This document shows, in pieces, positions 58,370-64,000 of a stretch of 64,000 nt of DNA (positions are counted from its first letter, which is position 1; every line of letters begins with the position of its first letter). The translations under genes were made by a program, and so were the position numbers. The DNA comes from Treponema bryantii (GTDB lineage Bacteria; Spirochaetota; Spirochaetia; Treponematales; Treponemataceae): contig NZ_FOFU01000001.1 in NCBI RefSeq assembly GCF_900111035.1, positions 186,001-250,000 of the forward strand. The letters run 5' to 3'. The notes beneath the pieces were generated by a model that was not told the origin of the DNA, searched no databases, and saw only the letters and a list, made by a program, of their open reading frames with translations.

Positions 58370-59887
58370 CTATAATAAATCAGTTCTCAGCTGATTGTCA
58401 TTTTTTATTTCTTCGTAAAAGTCTCGCAGACTTTCGCAGTCATCACACAAAAGTTTTACAAGAAGTGTCTTGTCGCGGAACTTTTCTTCCTGACTTTCTG
58501 TCCAGAAACAAATCGGACGGAGCTCAGTGAGTAATCGTTCCAGACGTTCACTTTCATATTCCTTATTATCCAGTCTTAAAAGTTTTTTGTATTTTGTTGG
58601 AGTTGGATTTTCTTCTTTAAGCCAGAGCGGTTCAATAAGTCTCTCTCCCTTGCGTGCTCCCACAATCTTAATATCAATATCCTTATATGGTTCAAGTCCT
58701 GAGAACTTAATAATCTGTTTTGCAAGGTCTATGATTTTTACAGGTTCGCCCATATCAAGAAGATATGATTTTCCGTTTTCGCCGACACCGCCTGTCTGTA
58801 AAACAAGAGAACAGGCTTCTGGAATTGTCATAAAAAAGCGTTCCATTTTATCATCTGTAACTGTAATAGGGCCGCCGGTTTTTATCTGATTCTGGAAAAG
58901 CGGTAGAATTGAACCGCGGCTTCCAAGTACATTACCAAAACGTACGAACATAAAGGCCTGCGCATTACCATCTGCTGTTTTTCCGGTTTTTTTAGCCGCA
59001 TCAAGTACAAGCTTTTCACACAGCATTTTTGAAACACCGTAAACGCTTACAGGAGCAACAGCTTTATCAGTCGAAATCAAAACAAAGCGGTCTACCTTAT
59101 GTTTTAGTGCAGCGTCCAGAAGATTTTTTGTTCCGAACACATTGTTTTCAACAGCAGCAACCTGATTTTCTTCCATCATAGGAACATGCTTGTAAGCTGC
59201 ACAATGGAAAATTACATTACAGCGTGTCTGACGGATAATATAATCAACGTACTCGCGGTCACGCATATCTCCAATAATAGGAACAATAGTTGCTTTTTCA
59301 CCAACTCCTTCTGCCTGAAGAAGACGGAGTTCGCGGTAAATACTGCAGATTGAATTTTCGCCGTGACCAAAAAGATAAAGTCGTTCAGCACCACCGCTCA
59401 AAAGTTGACGTGAAAGTTCAGAACCAATAGAGCCACCGGCACCTGTAATAAATACACGTTTACCGCGAAGGTAGCCCAGACTTTCTTTTAGAGAAATTGT
59501 TACAGGAGTTCGTCCAAGAATATCCAGAGGATCAATTTCACGGGTCTGAACAAGGTGCGCAGTTCCTTCTATTACCTGGCTGATTCCAGGAAGGATCTTA
59601 ATATGATTAAAACCATTTTTTGTAAGGGTTTCGTAGATTTCGCGGATTCGTTCGGTTGGAGCAGAGGGAATTGCAATAATTGCTTCATCTAAATCTGAAT
59701 TGGAAAGAATAGAAGTAACGCCGCTGATAGGACCAAGAACCGGAATGCCATCAATTGTGGTACCGATTATTTCCTTATTATCATCAATAAAGGCGTTTAC
59801 TTTTCCAAATATCTTTTTTCGCTTGATATCATCGGCAATAGTCTGACCGGCAAAGCCAGCTCCGATGATGTAGATACGTTTATCCAT
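58370..59887 (-). CDS. UDP-sugar 4,6-dehydratase, CapD/FlaA1-like without membrane helices
   Basis: About 505 residues in two Rossmann domains. The first (RIYIIGAGFAGQTIADDI) is a CoA-binding-like module; the second has VFITGAGGSIGSELSRQLL and LISTDKAVAPVSVYGVSK. The latter keeps a tyrosine (YGVSK) where PglF/FlaA1-type enzymes usually carry methionine. Members act on UDP-N-acetylglucosamine or related sugars. Unlike WbpM/PglF, no membrane helices precede the domains. First gene of the five-gene minus-strand operon. Confidence 0.88.
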   Translation of the reverse strand: MDKRIYIIGAGFAGQTIADDIKRKKIFGKVNAFIDDNKEIIGTTIDGIPVLGPISGVTSILSNSDLDEAIIAIPSAPTERIREIYETLTKNGFNHIKILPGISQVIEGTAHLVQTREIDPLDILGRTPVTISLKESLGYLRGKRVFITGAGGSIGSELSRQLLSGGAERLYLFGHGENSICSIYRELRLLQAEGVGEKATIVPIIGDMRDREYVDYIIRQTRCNVIFHCAAYKHVPMMEENQVAAVENNVFGTKNLLDAALKHKVDRFVLISTDKAVAPVSVYGVSKMLCEKLVLDAAKKTGKTADGNAQAFMFVRFGNVLGSRGSILPLFQNQIKTGGPITVTDDKMERFFMTIPEACSLVLQTGGVGENGKSYLLDMGEPVKIIDLAKQIIKFSGLEPYKDIDIKIVGARKGERLIEPLWLKEENPTPTKYKKLLRLDNKEYESERLERLLTELRPICFWTESQEEKFRDKTLLVKLLCDDCESLRDFYEEIKNDNQLRTDLL

Positions 59888-59906
59888 TTTCCCAACCCTT
59901 TTGAAT

Positions 59907-59935
59907 ATTTTACCACATGCATGCTAATTTCGCAA
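59907..59935 (-). promoter_or_regulatory. Promoter of the dehydratase operon
   Basis: On the minus strand: TTGCGA (59935-59930), 17-base spacer, TAAAAT (59912-59907), about 20 bases before the ATG at 59887. GCATGCATG palindromic text lies in the spacer. Confidence 0.6.
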
Positions 59936-60014
59936 CGTTGTAAAAAAACTCTAAACCCGACTCTTTTTTTTTCCGATGAAAATAATGATAGTCGATAAAT
60001 ATTCGGGGTGTTTC

Positions 60015-60521
60015 ATGGGGAAACTTAAAAGACTTAGTATATTAGCCGTTCTGCTCTTCGGAACTTCGCTGTGCTTTGCCAATCAGATTTCTTTTCAGAT
60101 TGTTCAGCATGACGATTGTCTGGACTGCGTTTCGGAAGATTCAATGACAATAGAAGATTCAGTGCTCAATAATTTCTTTGAGTACGGTTTTATAGTAACT
60201 AATTCAGATGCAGCAATTTCTGAATCTGCCGCACAGGATGAAAAGCTTTATAAAATCGGTCAGGGCGATGCCTTTAATGGTTATTCTGATTTCTTCATTC
60301 AGATAAGACTTTATTATGAGCGCAACGATGATACATTAAGTGCAAGTTCAGATCTTTGTGAGATAGGTTTTTCAATTACTTCCGTAAAGACTGGAAAAAA
60401 GTTTGCGGATAAATCAATGAAAAATATAAAAATTGACCGCACAAAGAAAAATAATCTGGCGAAGATTTCATCAGATTTGGTTAATGCGATAAGTAAAGAA
60501 TTAAGAGCATATAAAGCCTAA
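60015..60521 (+). CDS. Unrecognised exported protein
   Basis: About 168 residues with a clear signal peptide (LSILAVLLFGTSLCFA, cleavage before NQIS). The mature part is acidic in its first half and ends in a Lys-rich region; no family is recognised. GGGGTG before the ATG at 60015 supports this start rather than the ATG at 59976. A TAAA...CCGATGAA pair at 59952 and 59973 resembles a sigma-28 promoter, one base wider than consensus. Ends two bases before the SPOR-domain gene, so probably an operon with it. Confidence 0.7.
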   Translation: MGKLKRLSILAVLLFGTSLCFANQISFQIVQHDDCLDCVSEDSMTIEDSVLNNFFEYGFIVTNSDAAISESAAQDEKLYKIGQGDAFNGYSDFFIQIRLYYERNDDTLSASSDLCEIGFSITSVKTGKKFADKSMKNIKIDRTKKNNLAKISSDLVNAISKELRAYKA

Positions 60522-60535
60522 GGATGGGTAGGGGT

Positions 60536-62164
60536 ATGAAAAATAAAATTAAAAACATTTTCAGAATTCTTGTAGTAACTGCAGGATGTCTTATGTTCGC
60601 ATCATTCAGTCCTTCTTTAGATGGAAGGGCTATAGTTGTTGAAGAAGGAGTTTTCCCACAGGGACTTTTTGCTAAAACTGTAGGCTACCTTCCGGGTGAT
60701 ATAATCAGTGTAACAAATATTGCAGGAGATAAAACAGTCGACCTGCTTGTAATTGGTGCACTTGACCCTTCTGAAGGTGTTGCAATCATGCTTTCTCCAG
60801 AAGCCGCAGATGCAATGGGAATTGATAAGGGCGCAAATAATATCGTAAAGATTACAAAGCGTTCTGGTCAGGATGAGCGTGTATATGGTAACGCAGTGAT
60901 TTCTAAGTCTGCTTCTGAGATTGAAGACTGGGATGATGAAAACTTTGAAAATATAAGTGCTGAAGAAAATTCAGATGCTTTTGATGATAAAACAGAGGAA
61001 GCTGAAGTTCCTGCAGAAGAAGCTTCGGAAGAAGAAGCAGAGGCTGAACAGGAAGAAGCTGAACCAGAAACAGAAGAAAATGCTGATTTTGCTGAAGAAG
61101 CAGAAGAATCTGAAGCTATTGAAGAAGAGGCCCTGACTCCAGAAGAATCAGAGGAAACTGAAGAATCTGAAGAAAACTTTGAAGAACCTGAAGAGGAAGC
61201 AGAAGCGTTTGAAGAAGCCTTTGATGATGAAGGAATCCCAGAAGAAGAACCTGCTGAAGAAGAGTCTGTAGCTGAGGAATCTGTAGCAGAAGAGGAAGAA
61301 GAAACTCCTGATGAGGAAGCTCTTGAAGAAGAACCATTAGAAGAAACTGAAGAGTTAGCAGAGACTGAAGAAGCTGATGCTTCAGAAGAATATGCAGAAG
61401 AAACTCCAGATGCTCTTGCAGAAGAAGAAAAAGCTGAAGAAGAAGCATTTGATGATGAAGGATTAGATGAACTTCCTGCAGAAGAAGCAGAAACTCCTGC
61501 TGAAGAGTTTACAGAAGAAGATGTTCCTGCTGCAGAAGAATTAGAAGAAGAATCTCCAGCTGAAGAAGCATTTGAAGAGGAATCTATAACAGAAGAGTTA
61601 CCGGAAGAATTGCCTGAGGAATTACCAGAGGAAGAAACACCTGCAGAAGAAGCCTTCGATGAAGAATCTCTTGATTCTGATGAATATGAAGCAATCGTTC
61701 TTGTTCCTGCAGACTCAAATCCTCCGGAAACACCAGCAGAAGAAGATGAAGTTGAAGACTTAATTGCTGAAAATGATATTGATGAAATTGAAGAAGCAAT
61801 TACTCTGACACCACTTCCTTCTGAAAGTACAAAGGCTGTTACGCCTGTTATTCCTGTAAAACCTGTAGAAAATAGACTTTCAACTGGTGATGCAACTTCT
61901 TATGAGAAGTACATGGTTCCAAGCCTGAAAGACCTTGAATCTGGAAAGTATTATATTCAGATTGCAGTTTATGCTTCTGATGACAATATTCTTGAAGTAA
62001 TAAATAAATATGGAACAAATTATCCGATTACAATCGTGCCAATGGCAGGTGGTAATAAAAAGCAGGTTCTCGTTGGACCTGTTACTATGGATGAATATAA
62101 GGTAGTTCTTGAAAGATTTAAGAGCTATGGATTCAAAGATGCGTTCTTAAGAAAGGTACGCTAA
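60536..62164 (+). CDS. SPOR-domain protein with a long acidic repetitive linker
   Basis: About 542 residues. A signal-like N-terminus (IFRILVVTAGCLMFASFS) is followed by an RlpA-like double-psi barrel region (PQGLFAKTVGYLPGDIISVT, LSPEAADAMGIDKGANN). Residues 150-430 are almost only Glu, Ala, Pro, Ser and Asp in EE-rich repeats. The C-terminal 75 residues (YYIQIAVYASDDNILEVINK, KQVLVGPVTMDEYKVVLERF) form a SPOR domain, which binds denuded septal peptidoglycan. Likely a periplasmic cell-wall protein; the acidic linker may span the periplasm. Start at 60536 is chosen for the signal; 60524 is possible. Confidence 0.75.
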   Translation: MKNKIKNIFRILVVTAGCLMFASFSPSLDGRAIVVEEGVFPQGLFAKTVGYLPGDIISVTNIAGDKTVDLLVIGALDPSEGVAIMLSPEAADAMGIDKGANNIVKITKRSGQDERVYGNAVISKSASEIEDWDDENFENISAEENSDAFDDKTEEAEVPAEEASEEEAEAEQEEAEPETEENADFAEEAEESEAIEEEALTPEESEETEESEENFEEPEEEAEAFEEAFDDEGIPEEEPAEEESVAEESVAEEEEETPDEEALEEEPLEETEELAETEEADASEEYAEETPDALAEEEKAEEEAFDDEGLDELPAEEAETPAEEFTEEDVPAAEELEEESPAEEAFEEESITEELPEELPEELPEEETPAEEAFDEESLDSDEYEAIVLVPADSNPPETPAEEDEVEDLIAENDIDEIEEAITLTPLPSESTKAVTPVIPVKPVENRLSTGDATSYEKYMVPSLKDLESGKYYIQIAVYASDDNILEVINKYGTNYPITIVPMAGGNKKQVLVGPVTMDEYKVVLERFKSYGFKDAFLRKVR

Positions 62165-62167
62165 AAA

Positions 62168-62196
62168 AAACGGTGGCTTAGCCACCGTTTTTTTTT
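62168..62196. terminator. Bidirectional terminator between the SPOR gene and ilvE
   Basis: AAACGGTGGC / GCCACCGTTT with a TTA loop, A run on the left and T run on the right, so it can end transcripts of both convergent genes. Confidence 0.9.
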
Positions 62197-62220
62197 GTCT
62201 CTCACAGAGTTTAATTAATA

Positions 62221-63246
62221 TTAGTTAATGGTATAAACCCATCCCTCAGGAGCAGGGAGTCTACCCATCTGAATACCTGTCAAAGTATCATAGATTTCCT
62301 TCAACTTTGGACCCATTTCCTGTTTTCCTTCGTTATAGATAATCTGCTTTCCGTGGTCATCAATTTCGCCAACTGGAGAAATTACAGCAGCAGTACCACA
62401 AAGACCGCATTCTACGAAGTCTGCAAGTTCGTCTTTGTTAATCTTGCGCTCTTCAACTTCCATCTTAAGATACTCTTTTGCAACAATTACGAGTGAGCGA
62501 CGGGTAATAGAAGGAAGAATAGAATCAGATTTTGGAGTAACAAGCTTTCCGTCCTTTGTGATGAAGAGGATGTTTGCTCCACCTGTTTCCTCGAGGTAAG
62601 TGTGAGTAGCAGGATCAAGATACATATTTTCTGCATAGCCGTTGTTGTGAGCGTCTACGATGTTATGCAGAGACATAGCATAGTTCAAACCAGCCTTAAT
62701 ATCACCAGTTCCGTGAGGAGCTGCACGGTCAAGGTCTGAAAGGCGAACCTTAATAGGCTTAACTCCGCCTTTGAAATATGGTCCAACTGGAGTTACGAGA
62801 ATGCGGAACTGATATTCATCAGCTGGTTTTACACCGATAACTGCGCTTGAACCGAACATATATGGACGGATGTAAAGAGTAGCACCGCTTCCATAAGGTG
62901 GAACCCAATCCTTATTTGCTTCAATAGTCTGAAGAACAGCTTCAATAAAGCGCTCTTTTGGGAAAACCGGCATCTCAAGACGCTTGCAGGAATTTTCCAT
63001 ACGCTCAGCGTTTAAATCAGGGCGGAATGTTACGATATCGCCGTGTTCAGTTGTATATGCTTTAAGGCCTTCAAAACAGGTCTGTGCGTACTGCAATACG
63101 CCGGCACATTCATTGATTTTGATTGTATGGTCAGAAGTGAGTTTTCCTTCATCCCATTCACCGTTTTTCCAGTTTGCTACATAACTTTTAGAAGTCTCCA
63201 TGTAGCCGAAAGGCAAGTTGCCCCAGTCCAATTTTTTAGTTGCCAT
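62221..63246 (-). CDS. ilvE: Branched-chain amino acid aminotransferase
   Basis: PLP enzyme of fold type IV that transfers amino groups in leucine, isoleucine and valine synthesis. The 341 residues include the long-form signature NECAGVLQYAQTCFEGLKAY, the arginine region FRPDLNAERM, the PLP-lysine in GDIKAGLNYAMSLHN, and YLEETGGANILFITKDGKLV. GGAGGC before the ATG at 63246. Single gene on the minus strand, divergent from ribF. Confidence 0.95.
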   Translation of the reverse strand: MATKKLDWGNLPFGYMETSKSYVANWKNGEWDEGKLTSDHTIKINECAGVLQYAQTCFEGLKAYTTEHGDIVTFRPDLNAERMENSCKRLEMPVFPKERFIEAVLQTIEANKDWVPPYGSGATLYIRPYMFGSSAVIGVKPADEYQFRILVTPVGPYFKGGVKPIKVRLSDLDRAAPHGTGDIKAGLNYAMSLHNIVDAHNNGYAENMYLDPATHTYLEETGGANILFITKDGKLVTPKSDSILPSITRRSLVIVAKEYLKMEVEERKINKDELADFVECGLCGTAAVISPVGEIDDHGKQIIYNEGKQEMGPKLKEIYDTLTGIQMGRLPAPEGWVYTIN

Positions 63247-63297
63247 TATTAGCCTCCAAAACTTTAGAAATACTAAAGAAGTTTATTTACACTAAAT

Positions 63298-63326
63298 ATT
63301 ATATAACTATTTTATTTATTAGTAAA
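63298..63326 (-). promoter_or_regulatory. ilvE promoter
   Basis: On the minus strand: TTTACT (63326-63321), 17-base spacer, TATAAT (63303-63298), about 52 bases before the ATG. The shared intergenic region with ribF is very AT-rich; no riboswitch or attenuator structure was recognised. Confidence 0.55.
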
Positions 63327-63344
63327 GTGTTATATTATAAATAT

Positions 63345-64000
63345 ATGAAAATCTACACATGGAATGATATTTTAGCAATTTTGAACGGAGAATCTTCTGC
63401 TGAGTTCCCAAAAACTGGCCTTTCTACAGGATGTTTTGATGGGCTTCATAAGGGACACAGAAAACTGCTTTCAGCTCTTATTGAGGCATGCCGTTCTAAG
63501 GGGCTTTCTGCCGGAGTTGTTACATTTTCACGCCCGCTGCCAGGTATAAAACATAGCAGCGATTATAAGGGCGATATCACAACACTGAACCAGCGTCTTA
63601 AACTTTTTGAAGACCTGGGAATTGATTTTGTTATTATAGTAGATTTTGATGATTCTTTTGCCTGTATGATGGGTGCTGATTATCTGAATATCCTGTTAAA
63701 TGTCTGCAATATGGAGCTTCTGGCAGAAGGTATTGATTTCCGCTGCGGCTTTAAGGGAGCAACCGACGCTCAGGCTATCCGTTACTGGGCAGAAAAAAAT
63801 AATGTTGAGACTATTTTTGTAGATCCTGTATATTTTAGAGAAGGAACTGATGAAGAAGAACGCATAAGTTCATCCTATATCAGAACAATGCTCAGCCGCG
63901 GCTTTTTTACAACTGCTCAGGAACTTTTGGAAAGGCCTTTTGAACTTGATGTTGCAGCTTTTAAACGTGATTCAAATTGTTCTCAGCTGCTTCCACCGGA
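63345..64000 (+). CDS. ribF: RibF-type FAD synthetase/riboflavin kinase, 3' truncated by window edge
   Basis: The frame is open to the end of the window (about 218 residues visible). The nucleotidyltransferase motif STGCFDGLHKGHRKLLSALI is clear, as are VVTFSRPLPG and ERISSSYIRTMLSRG, which are RibF hallmarks. This domain makes FAD from FMN; the kinase domain would follow beyond the window. A TATTAT box lies six bases before the ATG, so it may also be leaderless. Confidence 0.9.
   Translation, partial: MKIYTWNDILAILNGESSAEFPKTGLSTGCFDGLHKGHRKLLSALIEACRSKGLSAGVVTFSRPLPGIKHSSDYKGDITTLNQRLKLFEDLGIDFVIIVDFDDSFACMMGADYLNILLNVCNMELLAEGIDFRCGFKGATDAQAIRYWAEKNNVETIFVDPVYFREGTDEEERISSSYIRTMLSRGFFTTAQELLERPFELDVAAFKRDSNCSQLLPP

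Noticed and set aside
60960-61700. CRISPR-like short repeats
   Set aside because: The repeats are degenerate Glu codon runs in one reading frame, without constant spacers.
61116-61799. Leucine/glutamine-rich open frames on the minus strand
   Set aside because: They are the complement of the GAA/GAG-rich acidic linker in the SPOR gene; no ribosome site or family match.
63247-63344. T-box, leucine attenuator or riboswitch before ilvE or ribF
   Set aside because: The gap is under 100 bases and AT-rich, with no conserved core or leader peptide recognised; promoters alone explain it.
1-64000. tRNA or rRNA genes
   Set aside because: No cloverleaf with T-loop GTTCGA-type core or rRNA segment was found by eye in the intergenic regions.

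Overview
The window looks like a chromosomal segment of a Treponema-type spirochaete, probably a host- or gut-associated species. The evidence is the order flgB-flgC-fliE-fliF-fliG-fliH-fliI-fliJ typical of spirochaete periplasmic flagella, a fused ThrRS-like/uridine-kinase-like protein, a xerC-hslV-hslU block, a glycerol-3-phosphate oxidation cluster with a DUF1667 protein, and moderately AT-rich DNA. The species cannot be fixed from the sequence. No rRNA, tRNA, CRISPR array or intact insertion sequence was seen.

Layout. 1-3653: end of a TPR gene, dprA, topA. 3709-8426: glycerol catabolism (glpK, GlpA-like dehydrogenase, FAD oxidoreductase, DUF1667), with a palindromic operator over the glpK -10 box. 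8549-20912: a twelve-kilobase type I restriction-modification island (half-length HsdS, HsdM, DinD, AAA+TOPRIM nuclease-like protein, full HsdS, DUF4145-like protein, five-helix membrane protein, ORF6N+PLD-like protein, HsdR, YgjP-like metallopeptidase), apparently one operon from one promoter. 20965-24104: xerC-hslV-hslU. 24194-28150: two SDR-type oxidoreductases, an iron alcohol dehydrogenase and a PrsW protease. 28241-35443: flagellar basal body, switch and export operon. 35433-44767: nucleoside kinase, an AT-rich orphan, yebC, ruvC, truB, and a solute-binding lipoprotein paired with a chemotaxis receptor. 44865-48090: a zinc operon (Fur/Zur family regulator, small Cys/His membrane protein, COG0523 GTPase, ZnuA) with two Fur-type boxes. 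48098-49483: an unusual helix-turn-helix protein fused to FliM and FliN-like domains. 49766-53495: ruvA, DUF1232 gene, ruvB, queA. 53516-59887: a minus-strand operon joining a sugar-nucleotide dehydratase and aminotransferase to a divergent xanthine-dehydrogenase-like trio. 60015-64000: an exported protein, an acidic SPOR-domain protein, ilvE and the start of ribF.

The strongest unusual signals are three. First, the HTH-FliM-SpoA-SpoA fusion, which looks like a flagellar switch protein converted to a DNA-binding regulator and appears to lack the FliG-binding GGxG segment. Second, many genes (glpK, the hsd operon, xerC, hslV, prsW, ruvC, ruvA, ruvB, queA) have a -10 box only 6-7 bases before the ATG and no Shine-Dalgarno, which predicts widespread leaderless mRNAs. 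Third, the restriction island carries several non-R-M genes that may be additional defence modules. Family assignments come from reading motifs by eye; no database search was run.
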